Shown: positions 28,164-36,532, numbered from the stretch's first letter. The stretch: 48,278 nucleotides of DNA from Bdellovibrionaceae bacterium UBA2339 (GCA_002344785.1 DDUL01000001.1:1-48278); one strand, 5' to 3'. The notes: generated from the sequence alone by a model not told the origin. Numbers and translations are program-made.

Positions 28164-28499
28164 TCACCAGCCGCCGCGGCCTCCGCCACGACCGCCACCA
28201 CCGAAACCACCGCGTCCGCCGCCGCCGCCACCACCGCGGTTCTCGCGGGGAGCCATCGGCTTAGCTTCGTTCACAGTCAAAGGACGGCCGCCCCAGTCGC
28301 TGCCGTTGAACTGCGAAATCGCGTTCTGAGCTTCTTCGTCTGTCGACATTTCGACAAAGCCGAAGCCCTTAGAGCGACCTGATTCACGGTCAGTGATGAT
28401 GCGAGCCGACTCAACAGTGCCGCACTTTGCAAATGCGTCTGCGAGTGATTCGTCTGTTGCAGAAAAAGGAAGGTTACCGACGTAAAGCTTCTTACCCAT
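28164..28499 (-). CDS. Glycine-rich RRM RNA-binding protein
   Basis: 111 residues. A single RRM domain (1-80) carries RNP2 (LYVGNL) and RNP1 (KGFGFVEM), followed by an Arg-Gly-Gly tail of about 25 residues ending in Trp. Proteins of this type bind single-stranded RNA and are often cold-induced in bacteria. The gene is monocistronic, with an extended -10 promoter upstream and a terminator downstream. Confidence 0.93.
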   Translation of the reverse strand: MGKKLYVGNLPFSATDESLADAFAKCGTVESARIITDRESGRSKGFGFVEMSTDEEAQNAISQFNGSDWGGRPLTVNEAKPMAPRENRGGGGGGGRGGFGGGGRGGGRGGW

Positions 28500-28584
28500 A
28501 AATGCCTCCGAGGCTAGGGTGCCACTTCAGAGGACCAGGGCCGAATGCCGACAAGACTCAAGAAGGAGCGTTAAACTGCGAGCA

Positions 28585-28593
28585 GTATAGCAG
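28585..28593 (-). promoter_or_regulatory. Extended -10 promoter for the RRM gene
   Basis: On the minus strand TGC directly precedes TATACT (plus-strand 28585-28590), an extended -10 element five of six to consensus. No good -35 is seen at 17 bases. The untranslated leader would be about 80 bases, which is long and typical of cold-regulated mRNAs. Confidence 0.5.
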
Positions 28594-29041
28594 ACTTTGA
28601 TCATAAATGTCTAAAATGCTCGCACTTCGTTAAGTTAGCGTATAGAATAAGGAATATCGGAGTGGCAAAAAAAGCTCGTTTTCAGAGCCGGTCCCGAACC
28701 CCGCCCCCGAGTTCAGCCCGCAAGACCCCCTTTTTGGGAGATCAGGCGGCACCTGAATTGACCCCTTGAGCACGCGCTCATCAGAGCGGGCTCACTTTGA
28801 GAAGTTTCGGTTCGCAGTTTCATTTTGAGATGTTCGTGAAGTTGGTCTGCGATGTCTCGTCCGAAGTTTCGTTGTTCCCGATTTGGCCCTCGTCGGCCCA
28901 AGTACAGATGCCGATGAGTTCTTAGAGTCTGTCGGTTTCCGAAGTCTGTTCTACGTCTCTACGTCTGTCTGAAGTTCTGGAGGTTTTTCGTCTCAGGTTC
29001 TGTGGCCGTTAAAAACTATTCGCTCACACGAGGAGGATCAT
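28594..29041. other. Intergenic region, no gene seen
   Basis: About 450 bases between the RRM promoter and the FKBP gene. It holds a C-rich stretch near 28690-28740 and a pyrimidine-rich tract with repeated GTCTG/TACGTCT words near 28920-29000. A GAGGAGG ribosome site lies just before the FKBP start. A short minus-strand frame inside it has no protein-like features. Confidence 0.4.
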
Positions 29042-29545
29042 ATGAAGGTTCAAGTGCTGACGTTCCGATGCCTCGTTCGCGACCGCTTAGGTCGAGTCCT
29101 CAGTTCCAGTCTCAATCAAGATGTTATGTCCTGCCCTGAACAGCCTCGCGGCCCCTTGGCCGCTCTCGATCGCAATCTACAAGATGTGAAACCCGGCGAG
29201 TGTCGGCGCATCCCGCTCAAAGCTGAAGAAGCATTCGGTCTCTACGATGCGAAGAAAGTTTTCCCTGTCGATCGCGGGGAGTTTCATCACATCCCGCGCG
29301 TCGGTGAGTACGTCGAATGGCGAGGTGTAAGACCGCGCGTGGATCATCTTACGGCGGACGAAGTTTGGTTGGATGCGAACCATCCTTTCGCTGGCCAAGA
29401 TTTGGTCTTCGAGATCGAAGTCACCAGTGCGCGCGAGGCCACGCGTGACGAGATCGCCGACGCCATCAGCGACAGCGACGAAAGCGCTGGCGCGGGCCCT
29501 GGCCCTGACCGCTCCGGCGGCCGAGGCCCAACAAGTTTGCATTAA
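29042..29545 (+). CDS. SlyD-like FKBP-type peptidyl-prolyl isomerase
   Basis: 167 residues. The SlyD-type core is recognisable: PLAALDRNLQDVKPGE, EEAFGLYDAKKVFPV, then an insert-in-flap segment and the signature DANHPFAGQDLVFEIEV followed by AREATRDEIA. These proteins are folding helpers that isomerise prolyl bonds. The usual His-rich metal-binding tail is replaced by a short Asp/Ser/Gly-rich tail. GAGGAGG lies seven bases before the ATG. The N-terminal strand FRCLVRDRLGRVLSSS departs from the usual V-x-x-x-Y-x-L start, so substrate binding may differ. Confidence 0.82.
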   Translation: MKVQVLTFRCLVRDRLGRVLSSSLNQDVMSCPEQPRGPLAALDRNLQDVKPGECRRIPLKAEEAFGLYDAKKVFPVDRGEFHHIPRVGEYVEWRGVRPRVDHLTADEVWLDANHPFAGQDLVFEIEVTSAREATRDEIADAISDSDESAGAGPGPDRSGGRGPTSLH

Positions 29546-29560
29546 TTCCTCTCGCAGGCC

Positions 29561-29591
29561 CGAGGAACTGTGATAGCCTCACAGTTCCTCG
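29561..29591. terminator. Perfect 13-bp hairpin without U tract
   Basis: CGAGGAACTGTGA and TCACAGTTCCTCG form a perfect 13-bp stem with a TAGCC loop, 16 bases after the FKBP stop. It is followed by GAGACTTTGCG, so there is no U tract. It may be an attenuator, an RNA-stability hairpin or a Rho-dependent end. Confidence 0.55.
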
Positions 29592-29724
29592 GAGACTTTG
29601 CGTTCTCTCTTTGCGCCGAGCTTGCGCCCTGGGTGGATGTATCGCGGTCGACTCGACCGGTGCTTTAAGGACCACCCCAATGCGCCCATTTTCCGCGCCT
29701 TGTTTGCTTGCGTAAGGAGACCAC

Positions 29725-29946
29725 ATGGCTAAAGACGATCTCGCGTCACTCGAAGGCAAAGTCACCAACCTCACCGGCGGTGGCGTGTACATTATCTCGC
29801 TCGAGAACGGTCACGAAGTGAACGCCAAGCTTTGCGGCAAAATGAAGAAGTTCAAAATCAAAGTCGTGGTCGGCGATCGCGTGACCGTGGGTGTTTCGCC
29901 CTACGACGTTCAGCACGGCCTGATCCTGCATCGCCACAAAGGCTGA
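29725..29946 (+). CDS. infA: Translation initiation factor IF-1
   Basis: 73 residues, a single S1/OB-fold domain with the IF-1 pattern: EGKVTNLTGGGVYIISLENGHEV, KMKKFKIKVVVGDRVTVGVSPYD and a basic end. It binds the ribosomal A site during initiation. The usual IF-1 sequence around residues 10-25 (VLPNAMFRVEL) is replaced here by a Gly-rich version (LTGGGVYIISL), which is slightly divergent. AAGGAG lies before the ATG. Confidence 0.93.
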   Translation: MAKDDLASLEGKVTNLTGGGVYIISLENGHEVNAKLCGKMKKFKIKVVVGDRVTVGVSPYDVQHGLILHRHKG

Positions 29947-29962
29947 TGCTCGAGTTCGCTCG

Positions 29963-30772
29963 ATGGAACTTGTCTCACCCGGCTATCGCTCGCATTTGAT
30001 CTTCACGGGCTTTGACGGCCTGGCCGCGGACCGCGGTGACTGTTGGGCGATTCACTCACTCACCAATCCCAACTACTTTTGGGGTAACTTGCTGATCTTT
30101 GATCGGCCACCTCAGCGCGGCGATGCCGACGCTTGGATTCGACGTTTTGAGCTCGAGTTCACTGACCCGCGCATCTACCATGTGACGCTCGCTTGGCAAT
30201 CTGCCCTCGGCGAGATCGGCGATGTCAGCGAGTTTTTGCAGCGCGGATATCTGCTCGAGAGCACGGCGGTGCTGACCGCGCGCGAAGTGCGAAAGCCCGC
30301 ACGCCACAACGACGCGCTGATGGTGAGGCCGCTGTCTGGTGAGCGCGACTGGGAGGACATGCTCGCCGTGCAGATGGCGTCCGCGCACTCTCACATCTCG
30401 TTGGCGAACTGGGAAAACTTCTACCGTACGCAAGCGGCGCGCTACCAAGCTATGGAGCGCGCAGGCCTCGGCCATTGGTACGGCGGCTTTTTTGAAGGGC
30501 GCTTGGTTGCGGGGCTTGGAATTTTTCATCGTGATGGCTTGGGTCGCTTCCAAACTGTGAGCACGCACCCCGAGTATCAGCGCCGCGGCTTTTGCCAAAC
30601 TTTGGTGTATGAGTCGTCGCGGCTCGCGCTGGCGTCGGGTCAGGTGCGCGAGTTGGTGATGTGCGCGGATCCGGAGTATCACGCGATTCGCCTCTATGAG
30701 GCGGTGGGTTTTCAGCGCTGTGCGCTCGAGCATGGCGTTTACTGGTGGGACAAGACGCGCGAGCCGAAGTGA
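29963..30772 (+). CDS. GNAT-family acetyltransferase
   Basis: 269 residues. The C-terminal half (about 120-265) is a GNAT domain. GLGIFHRDGLGRFQTVSTHPEYQRRGFCQTLVYE contains the acetyl-CoA loop Arg-Arg-Gly-x-Cys, and the domain ends with AIRLYEAVGFQRC. The N-terminal half is a diverged segment with WGNLLIFDRPP, seen in other two-part GNAT proteins. The substrate is unknown. It starts 16 bp after infA, so it may be read with it. Confidence 0.82.
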   Translation: MELVSPGYRSHLIFTGFDGLAADRGDCWAIHSLTNPNYFWGNLLIFDRPPQRGDADAWIRRFELEFTDPRIYHVTLAWQSALGEIGDVSEFLQRGYLLESTAVLTAREVRKPARHNDALMVRPLSGERDWEDMLAVQMASAHSHISLANWENFYRTQAARYQAMERAGLGHWYGGFFEGRLVAGLGIFHRDGLGRFQTVSTHPEYQRRGFCQTLVYESSRLALASGQVRELVMCADPEYHAIRLYEAVGFQRCALEHGVYWWDKTREPK

Positions 30773-30777
30773 AATGA

Positions 30778-30804
30778 TCGGTACGAAAGCTCCCTTCTCG
30801 TCCC
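30778..30804. repeat. Repeat copy R1 (27 bp, partial)
   Basis: The 27 bases starting TCGGTACGAAAGCTCCC are identical to 35554-35580 (in copy R2) and to the same part of R3. Here the copy breaks off after CGTCCC. It lies five bases after the GNAT stop, at the left edge of the accessory region. Confidence 0.92.
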
Positions 30805-30944
30805 GAACACACACTCTGCGATCCAGTGGGGAGCGACCTCACCTACAACGAAGGCAGTATTGTGAAACTCGCTAGATGCCTCGGTTTGAGACAGTTTTCA
30901 ATTTGACCCATCTTTTTATTGGGTTATGTGTAAAATAGGCGGGT

Positions 30945-30970
30945 TTTAGACAAATTCTAAACAGTCTAAA
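30945..30970. promoter_or_regulatory. Inverted-repeat operator candidate of the toxin-antitoxin operon
   Basis: TTTAGAC and GTCTAAA form a perfect 7-bp inverted repeat with 12 bases between, about 110 bp before the antitoxin start. Closer to the gene, CTTTAGGGTGACCCTTTAG (31008-31026) contains the palindrome GGGTGACCC and two CTTTAG words. Antitoxins of the Xre-RES type repress their own promoter, so these are plausible operators. Confidence 0.45.
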
Positions 30971-31082
30971 GTCGTGAAAATATCAATTTTTGTACATGCG
31001 TGCTACACTTTAGGGTGACCCTTTAGATCCGCGCAGATACCCGACCGGACAAAGCTCTGAAACTCTCGGAAAGGAGGACTTG

Positions 31083-31496
31083 ATGCAGACATCGACCGTC
31101 GGTCCTAAGGAACTAGGTGCCATAAAAAACTATCTCAAAATTCTGAGCGATGACCAGAAGGGATTTCGGCCCGACGTTCTCCGACAAGTGACTGGGCTGC
31201 CTCTTCAGAGTCTTTCGAAAAGTACGGGCGTATCTCGGTCTCGCATGTACGATGAGGTCGTTAGATTTAAACCCTCATCAGAAATGATGCTCAAAATACT
31301 TCACGTCGTTATTGCCACTGACGAAGCCTATGAGCTTATGAACAATAATGCTGCCGACGCAGCCTTATGGTTGAGCTCACCTAGTGCCGTCTTTTTGGGA
31401 TACAGCCCATTTGAGGTATGTCTTCAAGGACGAGGCGAAGAAGTGATCAACTGGTTGAAAACTCGAATGGGCAAAATGCCGGGAGCTGGCTTCTAG
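31083..31496 (+). CDS. Xre/MbcA/ParS-type antitoxin
   Basis: 137 residues, first gene of a RES-Xre toxin-antitoxin pair. There is an N-terminal HTH (about 28-60, LPLQSLSKSTGVSRSRMYDEV) and the C-terminal DUF2384-like domain (about 85-136), with ALWLSSPSAVFLGYSPFEVCLQGRGEEVINWL. The latter matches the toxin-capping pattern Trp-L..P...L.G..P.e.l.t..G...V...L. The start at 31083 is chosen because GGAGG lies five bases upstream; a TTG directly before it is less likely. Confidence 0.85.
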   Translation: MQTSTVGPKELGAIKNYLKILSDDQKGFRPDVLRQVTGLPLQSLSKSTGVSRSRMYDEVVRFKPSSEMMLKILHVVIATDEAYELMNNNAADAALWLSSPSAVFLGYSPFEVCLQGRGEEVINWLKTRMGKMPGAGF

Positions 31497-31500
31497 TTAA

Positions 31501-32265
31501 ATGGCGAAATCATCTCGAAAAAAGGTCATCAAAAAATCACTTCAGGTGAAGAGTAAAAAAAGTGGAATCACCCACCAAATTGATGACTTTGATGGATTTG
31601 AGAAACTTGCAAAGTCAGTCTTGGAGAAGTTCAAGACTGACAATCAGCTTCAGTTAGCTCAATCGATTAAGTTTCAAGAGGCGATACGTGCGGTTTCGTT
31701 GGATGCAAGATATTTGACGAGCTACAGTGAGCTTGAAGTTTACAGGATTTGCTTCGATGGCCTTTCACCTCTTTCGATTGCGGGAAGCTTGGCCTGTGGC
31801 GGTCGTTTCAATGTGGGCGGATCGCAAATCTCTACGCACTTCGCCTATGATATGGCTGCTTGCATCTATGTGGCATCAAGTATCAACTGCGCTAAGGCCG
31901 AGACTGGTCCGCATAGGAATTCAGAGATCTATCAATTGTCACTTCTAAAATCCGTCAAACTCTGGGACGTCAAATCACTGCTTTCAGCACAAGAAAACTG
32001 TGAATACTTGATTGCCGCCATCGACAAGAGTCCATTCAATACGCAATGGTCACTCCAAAAGTTCCCAACTCCTTCTCAAATCCTAGGATCGGCGCTTCGA
32101 GCTGTCGGCGGTGATGGGATTTTATATCCTTCGACAAAATGTAAGGGAGGCGTCGTCTTCGGTTTTTTTGTGAAAGATGAGGCCGACGCTAATGCCAAGC
32201 TCAAAGCAAATCGAATCATCGACGCGCAACTTGAATTGACGGTTCAAATGCAAGGCGCCCCGTAG
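31501..32265 (+). CDS. RES-domain toxin
   Basis: 254 residues. RES toxins degrade NAD+ and are neutralised by Xre/MbcA antitoxins. The key region is LEVYRICFDGLSPLSIAG (Arg), GGRFNVGG and ACIYVASSINCAKAE (Glu), giving the Arg-Glu elements of the family. The later SPFNTQWS stretch may hold the Ser. An N-terminal basic extension of about 60 residues precedes the domain; typical RES proteins are 150-230 long. It starts four bases after the antitoxin stop, which fits coupled expression. Confidence 0.82.
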   Translation: MAKSSRKKVIKKSLQVKSKKSGITHQIDDFDGFEKLAKSVLEKFKTDNQLQLAQSIKFQEAIRAVSLDARYLTSYSELEVYRICFDGLSPLSIAGSLACGGRFNVGGSQISTHFAYDMAACIYVASSINCAKAETGPHRNSEIYQLSLLKSVKLWDVKSLLSAQENCEYLIAAIDKSPFNTQWSLQKFPTPSQILGSALRAVGGDGILYPSTKCKGGVVFGFFVKDEADANAKLKANRIIDAQLELTVQMQGAP

Positions 32266-32529
32266 GGCACCCAGATTGAACCGGAAATGAGACGAGTGCG
32301 TAATTGGAATTCTAAGATTTCCAGAACGCCAGACACGCTCATGACAGAAAACCTAAGGTTTCTTAACTTGTAAACTTCCCGACCTGATCCTCGTCTCAGC
32401 AATTATCAAATTCTTGTCCAATTATTGAAAAGCAGCACGACCAAACTCTGGCTCAATATCGACATCGAAGGACACGCCATCCATTCTTAGATCGTCGAAA
32501 GTTTTTTTGAGCGAAGTGGGGTTATTGAA

Positions 32530-33876
32530 TTGGCCAAGATACTCATTGTCGATGACGACGAATTGTTTCGTGACGCACTCGAAAAGAATCTGCGTGGGAT
32601 CGGCTTTGAGGTTTCCTCGGCGGAGAACGGAAGGCTTGCTCTGGAATCCATGAAACAGACGCAATTCGATGTCATCGTTTCAGATATTCGAATGCCAGAG
32701 ATGGACGGAATCGAGTTACTCCGCGCCATTCGTAGCAACAGTCAATTGCCCGTCATATTGATGACCGGATTCGCGGACATTATGGAAACCCACTCCGCCC
32801 ACCAGCTAGGCGCGAACGAGTTCATTGCAAAACCCTTTTCCCGTTCGGATCTTGAGGCTGCGGTACACAGGTGCGTGAATGCGGGCCGCCGACAAGACGA
32901 CACCGTTACGAAACAACCTGAGACGTACTGCAAACTCGGAATCAACGACTTCATTTCCGGGCGCTCGATCAATTTCAATATCTTCGCACGCCTCTCCGAG
33001 CAGAAGTTTGTGAAGATCGCCCATAAGGGCGAAGACATCTCAGCGGATCGAATTCGATTCTACCGCGAAAAAGGGCTTCAATTTCTCTATCTCCGCAGTG
33101 CTGACTTCAAGCAATACGTCGGTTTCAGTACCGCACTCGCAAGTGCCGCCCGAAAGAGCGACGCCATCGGGCTCGATAAGAAAGTGAATTTGCTTCGACA
33201 CGTCGGTGAGATTCTCAATGAACAAATCCGACATGACGGCGTGAATGAACACATATATGAGTCGGCCCAAGCCTTTGTCGAAGCCACACTCGATATCATT
33301 ACTGATAATTCGAAGGCCGTGGATGCACTAATTGCTTTGCGGAGCCATGCCGACCATCTTCTCGCGCATAGCGTGGGCGTCAGCCTCTATGCTGTGATGA
33401 TCGCCCAAACTGTCGATTGGAATCTTCCTTCAAACAGATTCAAAGTCGCGATGGGTGGACTGTTTCATGACCTCGGCCTCAAAGAGGTGAGTCGCGAGCA
33501 ACTGGTCAGGCCGAGATATTCCTGGACCCTGGACGAGGTCAAAAAGTATGAGACGCACCCCCTGCGTGGCCTCACCCTGCTCAATGAGATTGAAGAGATC
33601 CCTGAAGACGTTCGCGAGATCATTCGCCATCATCACGAAAATTGCTTATCGCGCGGATTCCCAGCGGGCGTCAAAAAGGCGGCGATCCACCCGATGGCCA
33701 AACTCATTTCCGTCGCGGATGAGTTTTGCTATCGAATCATTCGAGCACCTCATTCAACTTCCATCGCGCCGGGTTCCGCCATTCAAGAAATGAAGGAAAC
33801 TTGCTCCGAACTCCTCGATAGGAAGTTCCTCGATGCTTTAGGTCAGCTTTTTGAAGCGACGCCGAATCCAGTTTAG
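32530..33876 (+). CDS. Receiver-HD domain response regulator (degenerate HD-GYP)
   Basis: 448 residues. The N-terminal receiver (1-120) has acidic residues Asp8-Asp10, phosphoacceptor Asp52 in VSDIRMP and Lys in AKPFS. A linker (about 125-250) follows, then an HD domain (about 270-430) with His313-Asp314 in FHDLG and HHHENCLSRGFP. Canonical HD-GYP enzymes that cut cyclic di-GMP have HDIGK and HHExxDGxGYP. Here the Lys is Leu, Asp-Gly is Leu-Ser and GYP is GFP, so activity is uncertain. The start is a TTG at 32530 with a GGGG stretch nine bases upstream. It is 11 bp before the hybrid kinase gene. Confidence 0.85.
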   Translation: MAKILIVDDDELFRDALEKNLRGIGFEVSSAENGRLALESMKQTQFDVIVSDIRMPEMDGIELLRAIRSNSQLPVILMTGFADIMETHSAHQLGANEFIAKPFSRSDLEAAVHRCVNAGRRQDDTVTKQPETYCKLGINDFISGRSINFNIFARLSEQKFVKIAHKGEDISADRIRFYREKGLQFLYLRSADFKQYVGFSTALASAARKSDAIGLDKKVNLLRHVGEILNEQIRHDGVNEHIYESAQAFVEATLDIITDNSKAVDALIALRSHADHLLAHSVGVSLYAVMIAQTVDWNLPSNRFKVAMGGLFHDLGLKEVSREQLVRPRYSWTLDEVKKYETHPLRGLTLLNEIEEIPEDVREIIRHHHENCLSRGFPAGVKKAAIHPMAKLISVADEFCYRIIRAPHSTSIAPGSAIQEMKETCSELLDRKFLDALGQLFEATPNPV

Positions 33877-33887
33877 GCAAAGATCAA

Positions 33888-35525
33888 ATGTCGACGAGCG
33901 AGGGTCCGAATCGAACCGAATCATTCACAAAGGAGCTTGAGCTCTTTTTTGAACATTCATTCGATCTTATGGGCATTGTCGGGACAGACGGATTTTTCAA
34001 ACGCGTGAATCCAGCGTTCGAACGAGTTCTAGGATATTCAGCCGAAGAATTGTGTTCAAAGCCGCTCGTGGAGTTCATGCACACTGATGATGTCGAGCCC
34101 ACAAAGCAGGGAATCGCGGTGCTCGCCGAGGGAACGCCTAAGCTCGCCACCATCAATCGATATCGTTGTCGCGACGGCAGTATTCGATGGTTCTCCTGGA
34201 ACACCAAGCCCATGGGGTCGCTCCTGTATGCGATCGGGCGAGACATTACAGATCAGGTCGCAGCTGACGAGCGGATTCGCACACTCAATGACGAGCTCAA
34301 GAGAAGGAATGAGAATCTCGAAAGCGAGATCGTCGCACGCCTGAATGAGATGAAAAAACAAGCTGAACAGTTGCAGCAACTGCAAAAGCTGGATGCCGTG
34401 GGCCGACTAGCAGGTGGAATTGCCCACGACTTCAATAATATTCTCGGTGCGATTCTTATGTATTGCGATTTCATTGCCCTCAAGCTGGACGAACCCGGCG
34501 CGGTTCGCGATGGGCTGAAGAGTATCGAGAAGGCGGCCTACCGAGGTGCCGGACTGACAAAGCAATTATTAGTCTTTAGCAGAAAGAAGCTCTTCGAAAC
34601 ACAGACGATCCACCTCAATGAGCTACTGCAAGAGCATTTCAAAATGCTCAACCGCCTCATCGGCGAGAACATCACCATTGAGCAGAATCTGGAACAGAGT
34701 CTTCCCACGATCGCGGCGGACCCAAGTCAAATCGAGCAGATCATAATGAACTTGGCGATCAATGCTCGCGACGCGATGAAAGACGGAGGGCGCCTTCTTG
34801 TCGAAACTCGATTTGAGAATCTGACCGAAGGCTTTGCGAGCGCTCATTTGACCTCAAAAATGGGCCCGCATGTTGTTTTGAGTATATCCGATAACGGCTG
34901 TGGTATGGATGAGGCGACCCGACTCCAAATCTTCGAACCCTTCTTTACGACCAAACCTGTCGGTCATGGCACTGGACTTGGACTCTCAACTGTCTATGGC
35001 ATCGTAAAGAGTTTGAATGGAACGATTTGGGTCTATAGCGAACCCGGTAAGGGTAGCGTGTTTAGAATCTACTTGCCGGCCTCGAGCGCACCCGCCCCGC
35101 GCCCTGAAGAGCAGGAAGGACCCGCACAACTCAGCGGTACAGAAACTGTGTTGATTGTTGAAGACGAACTGAACCTTCGGGAACTTTGCAGTTCTGTACT
35201 CGAGAACAAGGGGTACAGGGTTCTCCAGGCGAAAAACGGACTCGAGGCACTCGGCCTCGTCGATCTCCATGGAATTTCTGGCAAAGATCACGCGGGTATC
35301 GATCTGATCGTCACGGATATGATCATGCCTGAAATGGGTGGCGGTGAATTAGTGCGCGAAATCATCAAACGCGAAGCACAGGTGAAAGTCATTTATGTCT
35401 CGGGCTATCCAGATGATAAGGTCGGCGCCCTCGATTTGGAATCGAAGCAGGTCGCTTACCTACAAAAGCCATTCAATGCAGATACGCTCTTGAAGCGTGT
35501 TCGAGGCGTGCTCGACGCCGATTGA
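33888..35525 (+). CDS. PAS-containing hybrid histidine kinase
   Basis: 545 residues, cytoplasmic (no membrane segment). A PAS domain (about 10-130) is followed by a coiled coil (about 135-165) and a dimerisation domain with His180 in GGIAHDFNN. The ATPase domain has NLAINARDAM, DNGCGMD and GHGTGLGLSTVYGI. A C-terminal receiver (about 420-540) has phosphoacceptor Asp477 in VTDMIMPEMGG and a KPF end. The PAS/HisKA/receiver layout with this H-box is common in Myxococcota and Bdellovibrionota-like genomes. It is probably the partner of the preceding receiver-HD protein. Confidence 0.92.
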   Translation: MSTSEGPNRTESFTKELELFFEHSFDLMGIVGTDGFFKRVNPAFERVLGYSAEELCSKPLVEFMHTDDVEPTKQGIAVLAEGTPKLATINRYRCRDGSIRWFSWNTKPMGSLLYAIGRDITDQVAADERIRTLNDELKRRNENLESEIVARLNEMKKQAEQLQQLQKLDAVGRLAGGIAHDFNNILGAILMYCDFIALKLDEPGAVRDGLKSIEKAAYRGAGLTKQLLVFSRKKLFETQTIHLNELLQEHFKMLNRLIGENITIEQNLEQSLPTIAADPSQIEQIIMNLAINARDAMKDGGRLLVETRFENLTEGFASAHLTSKMGPHVVLSISDNGCGMDEATRLQIFEPFFTTKPVGHGTGLGLSTVYGIVKSLNGTIWVYSEPGKGSVFRIYLPASSAPAPRPEEQEGPAQLSGTETVLIVEDELNLRELCSSVLENKGYRVLQAKNGLEALGLVDLHGISGKDHAGIDLIVTDMIMPEMGGGELVREIIKREAQVKVIYVSGYPDDKVGALDLESKQVAYLQKPFNADTLLKRVRGVLDAD

Positions 35526-35552
35526 ATCAGCACGAATTGTCGGTCCTGAGTT

Positions 35553-35653
35553 CTCGGTACGAAAGCTCCCTTCTCGTCCCTCACTTTGAACACTGCCAAA
35601 AAACAAAAACCCAATCCGTGTGGGATTGGGTTTTCGTTTTTGAAAAATGGCTC
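35553..35653. repeat. Repeat copy R2 (101 bp, contains a terminator hairpin)
   Basis: Identical to copy R3 (38744-38844) at 99 of 101 positions. Inside is a hairpin, AAAACCCAATCC pairing with GGATTGGGTTTT around a GTG-type loop, flanked by A and T runs, so it works as a terminator in both directions. The right end runs into AAAAATGGCTCAGGT, the last bases of tRNA-Asn. It therefore looks like the original 3' flank and terminator of the tRNA-Asn gene, now 11.4 kb away. Confidence 0.95.
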
Positions 35654-35657
35654 AGGT
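35643..35657. other. Left attachment site (attL candidate)
   Basis: The 15 bases AAAAATGGCTCAGGT are identical to 47023-47037, which is the 3' end of the tRNA-Asn gene with its flank. TGGCTCAGGT is the complement of the tRNA acceptor end plus CCA. A direct repeat of a tRNA 3' end at both ends of a recombinase-bearing region is the usual mark of an integrated element. Confidence 0.75.
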
Positions 35658-35700
35658 CCCGACAAACAACCCTGAGGATTTTCCGCCGCCTAGACCATTA

Positions 35701-36094
35701 ATGATTTCAATTATTAGCGTAGCTCCTATTCATAGGCAGGAGAGTTTCCTCCGCCAAAAATATGAGGCAGATGGGCTATCCACAAGGCTCAGACTTTTTC
35801 GGCCAGATCGATCGTTTCCAAGTATCTCAAGCACCATGGCGTCGCCCTGAAAACCAAATAATCCAAGCCGGAAAAAGACAGATGGCTCTTGGTGAAAAGG
35901 TCGCTGGAGGGATTCTTCAAATGAAAATGACCGAGGCCGATGCTATTGAAATCATGATTCGACTTCGGACTGACGGATACACTTATCAGCAGATCGCCTC
36001 CTGGCTTGATGCAAAAGGCATAAAAACCAAGAACCGGTGAGGTCGCTGGCGGGCGGCTACAGTGATGATGATCTTACGACGATTGACCAAGTGA
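35701..36094 (+). pseudogene. Decayed HTH plus recombinase-domain protein gene
   Basis: Three frames must be joined to read it. The first is 35701 to about 35784 (ending SFLRQKYEADGLST), the second 35787-35864 (AQTFSARSIVSKYLKHHGV, an HTH) and the third from about 35874 (RQMALGEKVAGGILQ to WLDAKGIKTKNR). A TGA at 36038-36040 interrupts the third frame, after which GRWRAATVMMILRRLTK continues it. The product would be an HTH followed by the recombinase-type DNA-binding domain of serine integrases, without the catalytic domain. The better-preserved relative is at 38858-39316. The stop and frame changes make this a clear pseudogene. Confidence 0.8.
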
Positions 36095-36111
36095 ATGTAC
36101 AAAGATGTCTG

Positions 36112-36462
36112 TTACTTTGGGCCAATTCCGACCGCAGACAAATCAGCTCTCAAGCCACTTAATTCTTTTTCCAAAAAGTTGAGGTCGTCACTCGACATGG
36201 CCTTTAGGCCCTTTTCAATCCGATTGATCGAGGCAGTCGAAACTCTCGATTTTGTCGCAAGCTGTTCTGTGGTGAGGTTCAGACGATTACGGTGAGTCTT
36301 CAAAATCAAGCCGACAATCGAGTCCATGCCGACGATCTCAGCGAGCGACTTCAGCGAAGGTTGAGAACCAGTGCCTGCAAACACTGACAGCTTTTCGGCT
36401 GAGACAATACAGTGTCGCCCAGGTTCCTGAATATCGAACTGCACAATAATTGCATCTTTCAT
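36112..36462 (-). CDS. Xre-family HTH regulator
   Basis: 116 residues. The C-terminal HTH (about 55-105: NRLNLTTEQLATKSRVSTAS, then INRIEKG) fits the lambda-repressor-like Xre fold. The N-terminal 50 residues are not recognised and could be a sensing or dimerisation part. It is divergent from the zinc-ribbon gene at 36533. Two perfect inverted repeats lie in the 70-bp gap, so it probably represses both directions. Confidence 0.8.
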   Translation of the reverse strand: MKDAIIVQFDIQEPGRHCIVSAEKLSVFAGTGSQPSLKSLAEIVGMDSIVGLILKTHRNRLNLTTEQLATKSRVSTASINRIEKGLKAMSSDDLNFLEKELSGLRADLSAVGIGPK

Positions 36463-36483
36463 TTAATACAGATCGGAAGATCT

Positions 36484-36525
36484 TGTAATTAGTTACAGTA
36501 TTTTTTATGGTTTGTAATCTATTAC
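36484..36525. promoter_or_regulatory. Twin inverted-repeat operators
   Basis: TGTAATTAGTTACA (36484-36497) and GTAATCTATTAC (36514-36525) are perfect inverted repeats built on GTAA(T). Their centres are 29 bp apart. They lie between the Xre gene and the divergent zinc-ribbon gene. Related TGTAAT sites recur at 38115-38121, 38155-38161, 38271-38280 and 38316-38323. Confidence 0.7.
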
Positions 36526-36532
36526 CGAGGAA

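Noticed and set aside
28713..28901. A 62-codon minus-strand frame in the gap before the FKBP gene
   Set aside because: Arg/Gly-rich random-like sequence, no ribosome site, in a low-complexity region.
32422..32664. An 80-codon minus-strand frame before the receiver-HD gene
   Set aside because: Overlaps the receiver domain coding region on the other strand, which has clear family motifs.
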